Shown one piece after another: positions 1-9,193 of a stretch of 64,000 nucleotides of DNA. The stretch is from positions 1-64,000 of the forward strand of contig NZ_VEXQ01000016.1 in the NCBI RefSeq assembly GCF_006376615.1, in the 5' to 3' direction. Below the pieces are notes generated by a model, which was given only the letters and a program-made list of their open reading frames with translations, was not told the DNA's origin and did not search any database. The translations under genes were made by a program, and so were the position numbers. Positions within the stretch are counted from its first letter, which is position 1. Every line of letters begins with the position of its first letter. This stretch comes from Buttiauxella sp. B2. Lineage in GTDB: Bacteria > Pseudomonadota > Gammaproteobacteria > Enterobacterales > Enterobacteriaceae.

Positions 1-986
1 GTCACGTTGTGGCGTTCAATGGCAATGGCCTGATTGCCTGCCGCATCGTGGCTGACAATCGTCACCTGCACGTTGTTTTTGCCTTCCTGCAATGGCTGGT
101 CTTTTCCGGTCGGCAACATCACTTCGTAACGTAGCTGCCCGTTGTCGCCCATCACCACATGCCCGGTGTAATCCTTGCCCTGGACCGTCACGGTTACCGG
201 ATCCCCGACCCGCGCATCTTCGCCATCCACCTCGCCGCTTACCACCGTCGGCATGCGCGCTTCGTTGGCGTTCACCACGTTGTCGCCCGCCACTTTGCCA
301 ATCGTCAGGCTGTTATGTGCCTGGGTATCCAGCGTCACATTGAGGTGTTCAATGGCGATAGCCTGATTGCCTGCCGCATCGTGGCTGACCACCGTTACCT
401 GCACCTCGTTTTTGCCTTCCTTCAACGGCTGGTCTTTTCCGGTAGGTAGCACCACTTCATAGCGCAACTGGCCGTTATCGCTCATCAACACCGTACCGGT
501 GTAATCCACACCCTGCACGGTCACGGTCACCGGATCGCCAACCCGCGCATCTTCGCCATTGGCCTCACCGCTGATGAGCGTTGGCATGCGCGCTTCGTTC
601 GCATTGACGGCGTTGTCACCCGCAACATCGCCGATAGTCAGGCTGTTATGAGCCTGGGTATCCAGCGTCACGTTGTGGTGCTCAATGGCGACGGCTTCGT
701 TGCCCGCCACATCGTGGCTGACCACCGTCACCTGAACGTCGTTTTTACCTTCCTGTAGTGTGCTGGTTGGCACCGCCACTTCGTAGCGTAACTGGCCGTT
801 ATCGCCTATTACTACCGTGCCGGTGTAATTCACACCCTGTACGGTTACGGTGACCGCATCACCCACCTGCGCATCGCCGCCTACCGTGCCGCTGATAAAC
901 GTCGGCATCCGGGATTCGTTCGCGTTGACCACATCGTCATTAGCCACGGTAGCGATAGTGGCCGAGTTATGAATATCTAAATCGGC
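1..986 (-). repeat. Tandem 333-bp Ig-like domain repeats inside the adhesin gene
   Basis: The same sequence recurs at 1, 334 and 667, giving an exact 333-bp (111-codon) period. The first two complete units differ by scattered substitutions. The third (667-986) carries a short deletion around the 'PTGKDQP' segment, where it reads 'PTSTLQEGK'. Further upstream (about 990-1330) a diverged domain of the same fold is seen. Long near-identical units in phase with the reading frame are typical of adhesin stalks that change length by recombination. Confidence 0.9.
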
Positions 987-2093
987 GTCAACATGATGAA
1001 GGCTGGTTGCGCTCGTGGTGTTACCTGCGGTATCCGTTGAGGTTACGGTGGCGCGAATATCCGGGTTATCCAGCAGACCCTGAGTCGAGACGTTGACCTG
1101 GTAACCCAAAGAGCCGTTGCCGAGATTGATGACCGTGGTGCCGTAATCATGCCCATTCACTGTCAGCGTCACGGTGTCGCCCAACTTTGCGTCGCCGCCG
1201 ACTTTGCCGTGGACTAACGTTTGCGGGTTATGGGACTCGGCGATATTAATCACGTTGTCAGGCGTAACGTTATCCACACTGATCGTGTCTTTTGGACCGG
1301 TATTATCGATTTCCACCGTCACATCGCTGTGCACCGAACGACCTGTAACGTCAACCGCAGTAGCAACAACGGTAATATTGCCCTGCACCAGACGGCTTAA
1401 ATCGGGTTGCGCGGACCAGTGGCCATTTTTGACCGGGACATCAAGGGTCAATGTATTATTTTGGCTATCGGTAAAGACCAGCGTGACGTGATTTTGATTG
1501 CTGGTACCGCTTATTGGAGTGTGTGGCTGTTCGTCTTTATTAACGTAACCGTCGTTACCGGCAAAATCTTCGATGCGTACCTGGGGAGGGAGAATCGGAG
1601 ACGAATTTGATGAGGCGTCATTGCCCGGATCGAAGCGCACAGTATCTGTCCCCGGCGCACCTATTCCAGCGGTTTTAAAACCCGCCGTCGGATCAACCAC
1701 AAGGCCAGTTAAATCTAGCTGCACCACCGTGTGACCGCCGCCACCACCTTCCAGCGAGACCGGCGCTTCATTCCCCGCCGCCGTCGCTTCTAATGCTTGT
1801 GTCGGGTCAGCACCATCGGTAATGGCTTTTTGTAGCGATGCCACATCCTGGGTATCGTGCTCAGCGCTATTAGTTGTATGCAAACCGCTATCGCCCCAGT
1901 GGCTATTGCGACCCAGATCAAGGGTTTGCCCATTCGGCAAAGAGACACTGACAGCACCGCTATCTCCTGTGACTATCTCCTCACCGTTAAAGATTCTGTC
2001 GCCTTCTTTCAGAAGACGCTGCGAGCCATCTGCCGCGACGACATAAACTTGACCTATTACCGCTCTGATCACACCGAGTAAATTGCTCACCAT
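1..2093 (-). CDS. Giant LapA/BapA-type surface adhesin, N-terminal part (runs off the left edge)
   Basis: An open frame of 697 codons runs on the minus strand from ATG at 2093 to the window edge with no stop. Residues 1-110 look like the LapA-family retention module, opening MSNLLGVIRAVIGQVYVV. It is followed by TAAG at residues 103-106, the type of di-alanine site cut by the periplasmic protease LapG, then a glycine run (about 115-119). From about residue 170 onward the protein is made of Ig-like bacterial domains with 'VNANEARMPT' and 'VTVTVQGVDYTG' motifs. Family knowledge: such proteins are secreted by a type I system, held in the outer membrane by the retention module, and released by LapG under c-di-GMP control. 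The C-terminal secretion signal and the secretion genes would lie left of the window. No signal peptide is seen, as expected for type I export. Confidence 0.9.
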   Translation of the reverse strand, partial: MVSNLLGVIRAVIGQVYVVAADGSQRLLKEGDRIFNGEEIVTGDSGAVSVSLPNGQTLDLGRNSHWGDSGLHTTNSAEHDTQDVASLQKAITDGADPTQALEATAAGNEAPVSLEGGGGGHTVVQLDLTGLVVDPTAGFKTAGIGAPGTDTVRFDPGNDASSNSSPILPPQVRIEDFAGNDGYVNKDEQPHTPISGTSNQNHVTLVFTDSQNNTLTLDVPVKNGHWSAQPDLSRLVQGNITVVATAVDVTGRSVHSDVTVEIDNTGPKDTISVDNVTPDNVINIAESHNPQTLVHGKVGGDAKLGDTVTLTVNGHDYGTTVINLGNGSLGYQVNVSTQGLLDNPDIRATVTSTDTAGNTTSATSLHHVDADLDIHNSATIATVANDDVVNANESRMPTFISGTVGGDAQVGDAVTVTVQGVNYTGTVVIGDNGQLRYEVAVPTSTLQEGKNDVQVTVVSHDVAGNEAVAIEHHNVTLDTQAHNSLTIGDVAGDNAVNANEARMPTLISGEANGEDARVGDPVTVTVQGVDYTGTVLMSDNGQLRYEVVLPTGKDQPLKEGKNEVQVTVVSHDAAGNQAIAIEHLNVTLDTQAHNSLTIGKVAGDNVVNANEARMPTVVSGEVDGEDARVGDPVTVTVQGKDYTGHVVMGDNGQLRYEVMLPTGKDQPLQEGKNNVQVTIVSHDAAGNQAIAIERHNV

Positions 2094-2998
2094 ACCCTCT
2101 CTTGATTATCGTTGTTATTTTTATGGAAACTTGAATTTATTAAAGAATTAATAACAATACTCTCTATTTTATAATTGCCATTTTAAATGTATAAAAATAC
2201 ACAATTACCAGGGATTACACTTCAGGACTCAATATAGGAAATGTATAAAAATACACATTATTGCGCATTCAATTCGCATTGTTCATATTTTAATGTAGAA
2301 AAAAACACATTTACGAAAGCTATTTCCACTGAGTTCTAGCCACCGTCTAAATATAATAAAAAATGAGCAAAAGTGAAACATGATATGGTGAAACATTTAT
2401 AACACTTGCGAATGAAAGCCGCTTAATTGAACACCATAGAACCTCTCATGCACATGTTAAATAGCATGATGTTATTTGTGAATATAAATACATATTGATA
2501 TATGCCAGAGAACAGCCTTCAACTTAGCTCATTTGGTGTAATGAATGCCTGCAAAACAAGGGTCAGCATCGCATAAACCTATCTCAACTATGCGTTTACG
2601 ACTTATGTCAGCACCACCGAAAACGATCCCACAGGCCGGACAATCGCTGAGGAAAACAAAGACACAAACTTACCTGAAGTTAAGTAGTATTGAATTAACT
2701 TAATTAATCAACCGCCACTACACTTTCGTTATTAACGATAAATATTATCGTGTTATTTAATTGGTCTTTTTATCCTACAGGATAACGGTTTCAGGACGTT
2801 CAGTTAATGAATGCATCAACCGAACATAGGGATAACGTCATCCGTTACAGAGCAAAGTGTATTACCAACCACAGTGAGTGAATTAGTTTTCATTATCGGC
2901 TCATTAGGTCAGATTATAGCGTATCGACTCATGCAAGCGAGTAAGGCAAGCCATGCCTACCATACCCGCCCCAACATAAAACTACTGCGCCACACTTA
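2094..2998. other. 905-bp AT-rich intergenic region upstream of the adhesin
   Basis: No convincing gene is present. The part next to the adhesin start (2100-2320) holds three copies of a short palindrome, described separately. The direct repeat GTGAAACAT occurs twice near 2374-2396. A 62-codon frame at 2811-2999 lacks a good ribosome site and ends inside the IS terminus, so I do not call it. The region is probably the long control region of the adhesin gene plus decayed DNA. Confidence 0.6.
2188..2309. promoter_or_regulatory. Three phased palindromic sites upstream of the adhesin
   Basis: A 14-bp perfect palindrome, TGTAT-AAAA-ATACA, is present at 2188-2201 and again at 2242-2255, each within the longer identical string AAATGTATAAAAATACACA. 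A degenerate third copy (TGTAGAAAAAAACACA) lies at 2294-2309. Spacings of 54 and 52 bp are about five helical turns, so all three would sit on one face of the DNA. They lie 95-216 bp upstream of the adhesin start. The regulator is unknown; the operator role is inferred. Confidence 0.45.
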
Positions 2999-3165
2999 GA
3001 GCCTATCCCAATATGATTTTATTCCAGACAATGATGCCTCAGTCAAAATGCAGCATCGCCTCATAGTTTTCGACTTTTTTCCAGCGGGTCAGTATGCGAC
3101 GGAAACGGTTCATCCAGCTGTGCGTTCTCTCTACCACCCAGCGATGCGCTTTAAAATCTGTCGTT
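2999..3165 (-). mobile_element. IS5-family transposase remnant: C-terminal end and terminal inverted repeat
   Basis: Read on the minus strand, this encodes the C-terminal block of an IS5-family (IS427/IS1031-like) DDE transposase: 'KAHRWVVERTHSWMNRFRR', containing the catalytic Glu region, then 'KVENYEAMLHF'. A premature TGA at 3043-3045 replaces the usual Cys codon. Beyond it 'GIIVWNKIILG' and the genuine stop at 3003-3005 are still readable, so the copy is dead. The outer end GAGCCTATCCCAATA at 2999 is the IS terminus and is inverted relative to the end at 6419. Confidence 0.8.
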
Positions 3166-3478
3166 CAGATGGCATCGGACACCTCTTTCCTCGACTGGAT
3201 AGGCTGTAAGCCTGTCAAAAAGGGCGAGCTGGACATGAAAACATGAACTCCGGGTCGTAAAAATCAGTAAACCAAATGGCAGAGAGATTTCCCTTCTCTG
3301 AAATTGACATGGCAGGAAGACCAAGAAAAACAAGTGAATGGGAAGCACAGGTTATTTTGATAGGAAATAATCCAAAATGAATTTAACTAATTAATTTTAT
3401 TTTAAACGTAATTATCCTGTGAGTTCGTCACAGAATATAAATAAGATTCGACTACCCCTTCTGTATCGGAGTTTAACT
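3166..3478. other. Gap between the IS remnant and the glycine-zipper gene
   Basis: No firm gene. A 34-codon frame at 3276-3380 contains 'MAGRPRKTSEWEAQV', which resembles the start of a DNA-binding or phage-type protein, but it is too short to call and may be a fragment. The last 60 bp carry the leader of the following gene. Confidence 0.4.
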
Positions 3479-3913
3479 TTGAAGAAAATTGCAATCATCG
3501 CATTAGGCCTTCTTGCCCTGGCAAGCGAGCCTGGTATTGCAGGCACCCGCACCCAAATTGAATATGGCACCGTGCAAGATAGCCGTATTACTACTCAAGG
3601 AAACCAACACACTTCACGTCCACTGCGTACCGCAGGGGCAGCAGCCATTGGGGCTGCTGTTGGTAACCAATTTGGTGGCGGAAATGGTAAGACAGTCGCT
3701 ACTGCTGTTGGAGCAGTTGCAGGCGCTGAAGCTTCGCGCAATCGCCAGGGTAATGAAGCGGCAAAGCAGACTGATGAGATTTTGATTAAGACCCAGGACG
3801 GAAAGTTGATTAACATTGTGCAGGATCACAAGACCAATCTGAACTTTAACAAGGGAGATAAGGTTCGTATTCTGACTACCGGTAGCGACACGGTTGTCGA
3901 TAAATCACTCTAG
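3479..3913 (+). CDS. Secreted glycine-zipper (2TM-type) protein, unknown role
   Basis: 144 residues if translation starts at the TTG at 3479, which I prefer because GGAG at 3468-3471 sits 7 bp upstream and the product then opens with a clean signal peptide (KKIAIIALGLLALAS..., likely cut near GIA-GT). A GTG at 3419 would give a less sensible N-terminal extension. Residues about 50-90 are the glycine zipper (AAAIGAAVGNQFGGGNGKTV), as in SlyB-like and RickA/glycine-zipper envelope proteins. The C-terminal third resembles a small beta domain (ILIKTQDGKLINIVQD). There is no lipobox Cys, so it is probably periplasmic or outer-membrane associated. The gene stands alone between IS remnants. Confidence 0.7.
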   Translation: MKKIAIIALGLLALASEPGIAGTRTQIEYGTVQDSRITTQGNQHTSRPLRTAGAAAIGAAVGNQFGGGNGKTVATAVGAVAGAEASRNRQGNEAAKQTDEILIKTQDGKLINIVQDHKTNLNFNKGDKVRILTTGSDTVVDKSL

Positions 3914-4008
3914 GTCACGCTATTAATGAATGGCCAGAATCCCGGCCATTGCAATCCAGAATCCTTACTGCTCAATTGAATGGGCAATAAGCGAATCCCG
4001 GTAAGAAC

Positions 4009-4251
4009 TCAGTATTTGACATCGCGTGCGGTGTCACGACCATCTTGTTTATTTTCGCGATGATCCTGACGGCAATCGGCATTACCAACAAGACCTTCGC
4101 GGCACTCTTGCTTGACGTCACGCGAATCTTGACGCGTGTCTTGACGCACATCACGAGCATCACGGCGCTGAGATGCCTGTTGGGTAGCCTGTGCAGGTGA
4201 TAGGGTAATCAACGCAGTAGCGGCAAGCAGCATCAATACAGATTTCTTCAT
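4009..4251 (-). CDS. Small secreted, Arg/Asp-rich protein of unknown function
   Basis: 80 residues. A typical signal peptide (MKKSVLMLLAATALITLSPAQA) is followed by a mature part of about 58 residues that is almost entirely charged or polar. It contains repeats of the type RDxRQD/RDVK ('RRDARDVRQDTRQDSRDVK', 'RQDHRENKQDGRDTARDVK') with two Cys about 13 residues apart that could form a disulphide. An AGGATC ribosome-site-like sequence precedes the ATG. I do not recognise a named family; similar low-complexity periplasmic proteins are common in enterobacteria. It is convergent with the glycine-zipper gene. Confidence 0.65.
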   Translation of the reverse strand: MKKSVLMLLAATALITLSPAQATQQASQRRDARDVRQDTRQDSRDVKQECREGLVGNADCRQDHRENKQDGRDTARDVKY

Positions 4252-5004
4252 GGTAGATCCTCAAACAAAATAGGTGAATCACATCAGTGTGAATACCCTA
4301 AATTTAAAAACATTTCATATTTCCTTGTGACTAATCTGAAAATAGTGCGCAACGCATTACATTATTAATCAGATCAGTTGGGGTGGTATTCTTACCAAAT
4401 AAACGCCGATGGGATTAATTTATTTTATTTAATAAAAAATAAAATAATTATAGCAATTGGATGTGTTGATTGCGCTGTGCTGGCGGCACATATTCAATGT
4501 GAAAAATAGGGTTATTTCACATGTTACGCATATTATGCGCAATTGATGTGCTAATAACCGTGCCATGTATTTCAGTAAAATTTGAAATGCAACAGCCACC
4601 GACTCCGGTGGTTATTAAGCATTATCAATCTGGTTGCACGAAACATGAGCGATAAGTTGCTCCTCAAACATAACAGACTATCCAGAGTGGCTACTGGCAC
4701 AGAGCTTTTGAAAAAAATTAGAATTCCAAAGTAATTGGCATATAAACCCTCTGCTGATTTTAAGTAAGGCGCTGATCTTAGATTGCTTTTTAATTCTTAA
4801 CGGGCCGTCTACCCATTCAGACTGTATCCCTTAATGACTCATCTGCCATTGATCATGTGATTTTTGTCTTTTACCCATTTTTTGATATCTACCTCTAAAT
4901 TTAACAATATTAAAAATACATTTATCTGCTTAATTGTATGAAGTCACATTATTCATCTGTGACATTGGGATAATGCGGCAAATTCACGTAACTGGAGAAA
5001 TAAC
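4252..5004. other. 753-bp AT-rich gap upstream of ansB
   Basis: No gene seen. It must contain the divergent promoters of the small secreted protein gene and ansB. A GATAAT -10-like hexamer with an upstream TGG lies near 4968-4973, about 35 bp before ansB. In E. coli ansB is controlled by CRP and FNR, but I find no convincing full site for either here. Confidence 0.45.
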
Positions 5005-6051
5005 ATGGAGTTTTTCAGGAAAACGGTACTTGCCGCACTGGTTATTGGGTTCAGCGGCACAGCTCTTGCCTTGCCTAATGTCACTATTCTTGCGACCGGT
5101 GGGACAATTGCTGGAGGCGGTGACTCAGCAACAAAATCAAACTATACGGCAGGCAACGTTGGCGTAGATAATCTGGTCAATGCTGTTCCGCAACTGAAGG
5201 ATATCGCAGTTGTGAAAGGTGAACAGGTCGTTAATATTGGTTCTCAGGATATGAACGATGCCGTTTGGTTAACACTTGCGAAGAAGATCAATACCGAGTG
5301 CGATAAAACCGATGGTTTCGTCATCACTCATGGCACTGATACGATGGAAGAAACGGCTTACTTCCTCGATTTGACCGTCAAGTGCAACAAACCCGTAGTG
5401 CTGGTGGGGGCGATGCGCCCGTCCACTTCTATGAGCGCAGATGGCCCGTTCAACCTCTATAACGCGGTATTGACTGCGGCAGATAAAACCTCTGCGAATC
5501 GCGGAGTACTGGTGGTAATGAACGATACCGTTCTCGATGGTCGCGACGTAACCAAGACCAACACAACGGATGTTGCAACCTTTAAGGCAGTTAACTCCGG
5601 CCCTCTGGGCTACATTCACAATGGTAAAATTGACTACCAGCGGATACCTGCGCGTAAGCACACAACCGCCACGCCGTTCGATGTTTCTAAACTGACTGAA
5701 TTGCCGAAGGTGGGTATTGTTTATAATTACGCTAATGCATCTGATCTTCCGGCAAAAGCGCTGGTAGATGCGGGTTACGAAGGGATCGTTAGTGCGGGTG
5801 TCGGTAATGGCAACCTGTACAAAACTGTGTTCGATACTCTGGCGGCGGCTGCGCATAAAGGAATGGTTGTCGTACGTTCTTCTCGCGTACCGACTGGCTC
5901 AACCACCCAGGATGCTGAGGTTGATGATGCGAAGTACGGCTTTGTCGCTTCTGGTTCACTCAATCCACAAAAAGCGCGTGTTCTGCTGCAACTGGCACTA
6001 ACACAAACCAAAGATCCTAAACAGATCCAAACGATGTTTAATCAGTATTGA
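5005..6051 (+). CDS. ansB: L-asparaginase II (periplasmic)
   Basis: Hydrolyses L-asparagine to aspartate and ammonia in the periplasm. The 348-residue product has exactly the length of E. coli AnsB and is nearly colinear with it. It has a 22-residue signal peptide ending ALA-LPN, the N-terminal catalytic threonine motif ATGGTIAGGG, the second catalytic segment HGTDTMEETAYF, and the NTTDVATFK stretch. The start ATG at 5005 follows GGAGAAATAAC. The gene is intact although it sits between two dead IS fragments, and it is followed by its own terminator. An alternative cytoplasmic asparaginase is excluded by the signal peptide. Confidence 0.97.
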   Translation: MEFFRKTVLAALVIGFSGTALALPNVTILATGGTIAGGGDSATKSNYTAGNVGVDNLVNAVPQLKDIAVVKGEQVVNIGSQDMNDAVWLTLAKKINTECDKTDGFVITHGTDTMEETAYFLDLTVKCNKPVVLVGAMRPSTSMSADGPFNLYNAVLTAADKTSANRGVLVVMNDTVLDGRDVTKTNTTDVATFKAVNSGPLGYIHNGKIDYQRIPARKHTTATPFDVSKLTELPKVGIVYNYANASDLPAKALVDAGYEGIVSAGVGNGNLYKTVFDTLAAAAHKGMVVVRSSRVPTGSTTQDAEVDDAKYGFVASGSLNPQKARVLLQLALTQTKDPKQIQTMFNQY

Positions 6052-6058
6052 TCGTTTA

Positions 6059-6085
6059 TGCCCCAGCAATGTCTGGGGCATTTTT
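6059..6085 (+). terminator. Rho-independent terminator of ansB
   Basis: TGCCCCAG / CTGGGGCA stem of 8 bp with a 6-base loop followed by five T residues, 8 bp after the ansB stop. Confidence 0.9.
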
Positions 6086-6106
6086 CCATTGTTACTATAA
6101 GAGTAG

Positions 6107-6419
6107 CCTTTTACCGGGTCTGCCCGTCTGAAGGACATCCAGGGTATCCGCGACCAGCTTTATAGCGTGGGTATTTGCCCTTAAGATAACCACAGAAAGC
6201 GACAACCCGTTGTGAGCACAAAGAAAATGGTGTTCATTGCGGCACGATTATCAACACGTCTACGATGCCTCCCCAGCGGGTGGCTGGTTTTGTGCTCCGG
6301 GATAAAAGAAGCCATTTTTTCCCAGAGTTCATCGCTTATCTGCCACTTCCTGCCTGCCATACTTTTCTCTCAGAAATTACCGTAACGCATCATACGATGA
6401 TCCCTTTTGAGATAGGCTC
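6107..6419 (-). mobile_element. IS5-family transposase remnant: N-terminal end and terminal inverted repeat
   Basis: The minus strand from ATG at 6360 encodes 59 residues of an IS5-family transposase N-terminus (MAGRKWQISDELWEKMASF ... NTIFFVLTTGCRF), ending at a stop at 6181-6183. After a deletion a second family block, KLVADTLDVLQTGRPGKRL, is readable around 6110-6165 in another frame. The IS terminus GAGCCTATCTCAAAAGGG starts at 6419 (minus strand) and is inverted relative to the end at 2999. The flanking TTA at 6420-6422 matches TTA at 2996-2998, consistent with a 3-bp target duplication. The element is degraded and non-functional. Confidence 0.8.
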
Positions 6420-8941
6420 TTAATCACCTCTTCTGACTCTTTATGCGCATTCACCTCTTCGCGACTCAGCCACAACGGTTTGCGGCCAAATGTCTTATAC
6501 ATCTCCAGCTGATCGCGATAGTGCTTCGCAGGCGTACCGTCTGGGGCAACAAAGCCACTTTGTCCAGGTGCCACAACATCCCACGCCTGCACCTCATTGC
6601 CTTTAGCGCCAAAAACAATCATGTCGTTTTCGGTGCCACGGTTTTGATATTCCGCCTGGTGAACGGCTTCATCGGCATTGGCCTGCGGCACACCGAAGAA
6701 GTTATTCGCTCTGAAGGTCAGCGGCAAGGCTGGCGTTTTCCAACCCGTTGGCTTCTCGCCATAACGCTTTGAAAGCTGCTGCCAGGTCTCTTGCAGAGCA
6801 TTTCTGACCAACTCATCGGGCGATTTACCGCCAAACAAATCGACAGCCTGCGGAATTGGCGAACTCGCCCCTTGCAATGCCTCATACAGAATTTTGGCAC
6901 CCACACTGATGTTCATAGAACCGGTTGGGCCATCCTGCGTGGTTTCATAACCGCTGGCGCTGTACCACTTGTTAAACGGAGCAGGCACGGCCTCAACAAC
7001 GGTCTGCTTTAGCATGCTGGTCAGCCAGACGTTCAAAATCGCTGAACCTGGATGCTGGTAAGTTTTGTCATCCGCATTCATGCGATTATTTCCATCCCAG
7101 GTCGCCAGAAGAGAAGCAAGCTGGCGGCGTGGATCATTGGTTGGCAACCCCTGAACTGCATGTTCAATGGATGGCAGGAACAACCGTAAATTCAGATCCT
7201 GGCGACTGGTTTTGGCAATAATGCCCCACGCCTGTTCGTGTGTGAGTTTCGGCTGAGCGTCGATAAGTTTTTTGATCTCATCAACACGATCGGCAGCGCC
7301 CCACAGGAAAGCAAAAAGATCCGATGCTGGATAACCTTCTTCTGGCGAATTGTTCCAGTTGGCGATGTAGCCCGATTTTGGATTATAGATTTGCGGGTTG
7401 TTGGCGAACGGCAAAATGCCATCCCAGTCCCATTCACCCGTTCCGGGAACCGGCAAACGCGGGTCGTGCCCAGGCTTACGTTTTGGATAGGCACCCGTAT
7501 GCACATAACCGATGTTCCCTTGTTTATCAGCGTAATACCAGTTGATGGTTAAAGCCTGATTTGCGGCCTGTTTCGTCCACTGCGTCCAGTTCTTTGCCTG
7601 CATTTGATGTGTCCAGGCCAATAGTGAAGCGACCTCTTTGCCTTCCCAGGCACGGGATTTTGCATACCCGATGGAGGTTTGCGGGTCGTTTTTGATAACG
7701 TTGCCGTGAACCGTTCGATAGACAGTGTAGGAAACCGGAGCGCCATCTTTAACATTGATCGTTTCAGTGCGGCTGAGCATTTTCACCCATTGCCCCTGGT
7801 GCTGATAATAATCAGGACGTTTGGGATCAAGTTTTTCCGCGAAGATATCAACGTCATCGCCAAATCCGGCGGTCGCACCCCAGGAAATCGTGCCGTTATG
7901 CCCAAATACCAAACCGGGATAAGCGAATGGTGTGTTGCCCACCACATCGTACCCGGCACCGTGCAGACCAATGCCATAGGTGTAGGCCGGCGCATACCAA
8001 CCAAACTGTGGCCCATTGACCATAATCGCTTTGGCGTCTGCCGCTTTTGTCTTCCCGATAACCCACATATTGCTGGTTGTCGGATAACCCGCCAGGCCGT
8101 TGGCCCCGCTGCGGGCAAATTGTTGTTCGATAACAGACTTATTTTGCTCATGGCTCAGCGCCAGCAATGCACCGTCATTGCCTTTCGCTAATCGCTCAAA
8201 CGTCGGTGGAGTGTGGTCAAAACGAGGCAAATTATAGGCAAGCTGTGTGGCCTGATTGGTTAGTTTAAAGGGATAACGATGCTCGTCAGGCTCGATAGTC
8301 GTCGACGCAGAAGGGTTGACCAGCCACTTAATCTGGTTAAAAACACCCATTCCCTGCTTGTCACCGTATTTGTCCTTCAGCGCGTTATACAGTGCAAGGT
8401 TGTCAATTTCACTGGAGCTATCAGAGAAGCGGTTCGCCATGGTGCCGACAAAAATCATCGCCACATCAAAAGGCTGCCAGTGTTGCGGTTTAAAGCCGAG
8501 GGTTGAAAACTCTTTTGGCAGCAGTTTGCCAGGATCCGCATTCACCTTATCAATCCAGGCGTTCATGCCATCGGCATAGCCTTGCAGGATAGTTTTTTCT
8601 TCAGGGGGTAACGCTTCAATTTGGGCATGAATATTGGCAGGCCAATAGTTAAGCCGAATGTCTTTATCGAAATCGAGAAATTTGCGGCCCAGCACTTCCG
8701 CCACGGTTCCCTGGGTGCTGCGGCGCGCCATTTCCATCTGGAAAAGCCTGTCTTGTGCAACCACATAGCCATAACCGTAAAACAGGTTTCGGGTGTCGTT
8801 GGCGTAAATATGAGGAACGCCGTACTCATCGCGAATGATTTTTACATCCTTACTTTGCTCCGCTGTCGCTCCCTGCGAACTCCATAACGCTGCCACCCCT
8901 GCCATAAAGCAACTCACAATAAGGCCATTTTTATTTTTCAT
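6377..8941 (-). CDS. pac: Penicillin G acylase precursor, C-terminus altered by an IS end
   Basis: An 854-residue Ntn-hydrolase precursor, colinear with E. coli and Kluyvera penicillin acylase. It has a signal peptide of about 27 residues (ending GATA-EQ), an alpha subunit opening [18 protein letters not shown], a spacer, and a beta subunit starting at Ser290 in [10 protein letters not shown], the autocatalytic cleavage and nucleophile position. It hydrolyses phenylacetyl amides in the periplasm. The native protein normally ends a few residues after 'AHKESQEV'; here '...[10 protein letters not shown]' runs into the IS terminus, giving a foreign tail [13 protein letters not shown] and a stop at 6377-6379. 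All catalytic parts are intact, so the enzyme is probably still active. Start is the ATG at 8941 after AAGAGGATACA. Confidence 0.95.
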   Translation of the reverse strand: MKNKNGLIVSCFMAGVAALWSSQGATAEQSKDVKIIRDEYGVPHIYANDTRNLFYGYGYVVAQDRLFQMEMARRSTQGTVAEVLGRKFLDFDKDIRLNYWPANIHAQIEALPPEEKTILQGYADGMNAWIDKVNADPGKLLPKEFSTLGFKPQHWQPFDVAMIFVGTMANRFSDSSSEIDNLALYNALKDKYGDKQGMGVFNQIKWLVNPSASTTIEPDEHRYPFKLTNQATQLAYNLPRFDHTPPTFERLAKGNDGALLALSHEQNKSVIEQQFARSGANGLAGYPTTSNMWVIGKTKAADAKAIMVNGPQFGWYAPAYTYGIGLHGAGYDVVGNTPFAYPGLVFGHNGTISWGATAGFGDDVDIFAEKLDPKRPDYYQHQGQWVKMLSRTETINVKDGAPVSYTVYRTVHGNVIKNDPQTSIGYAKSRAWEGKEVASLLAWTHQMQAKNWTQWTKQAANQALTINWYYADKQGNIGYVHTGAYPKRKPGHDPRLPVPGTGEWDWDGILPFANNPQIYNPKSGYIANWNNSPEEGYPASDLFAFLWGAADRVDEIKKLIDAQPKLTHEQAWGIIAKTSRQDLNLRLFLPSIEHAVQGLPTNDPRRQLASLLATWDGNNRMNADDKTYQHPGSAILNVWLTSMLKQTVVEAVPAPFNKWYSASGYETTQDGPTGSMNISVGAKILYEALQGASSPIPQAVDLFGGKSPDELVRNALQETWQQLSKRYGEKPTGWKTPALPLTFRANNFFGVPQANADEAVHQAEYQNRGTENDMIVFGAKGNEVQAWDVVAPGQSGFVAPDGTPAKHYRDQLEMYKTFGRKPLWLSREEVNAHKESEEVIKSLSQKGSSYDALR

Positions 8942-9193
8942 TGTATCCTCTTAAAGATGAAAGACTTGCAAAAGGATACTAGCAACGGTGCAGACTTTAT
9001 CCATTTCACCGGGACACTTTGAGGTGAAATCGTGAGCAGGGTAACTAAATTAATCATTCATCATTTATTAAAAATAGATAAAAAACGAATCATAAAACGC
9101 GATACCAGACTCTGAGTTAAACCATTTGTGTTTATGTCGAACTTGCCTCTGGTGGGCTATATATGTGGTGAGCAAATTTACGGAAATGCACTC

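Noticed and set aside
92-2081. Several plus-strand frames of 60-105 codons at the left edge
   Set aside because: All are antisense to the open adhesin frame.
2811-2999. 62-codon frame before the IS end
   Set aside because: No ribosome site; its stop codon is formed by the IS junction. Probably chance.
3151-3348. 65-codon minus-strand frame next to the IS remnant
   Set aside because: No start signal and no family pattern; overlaps transposase remnant DNA.
4830-4870. TTGATCATGTGAT as an FNR site for ansB
   Set aside because: Only the left half fits TTGAT-N4-ATCAA; too weak to call.
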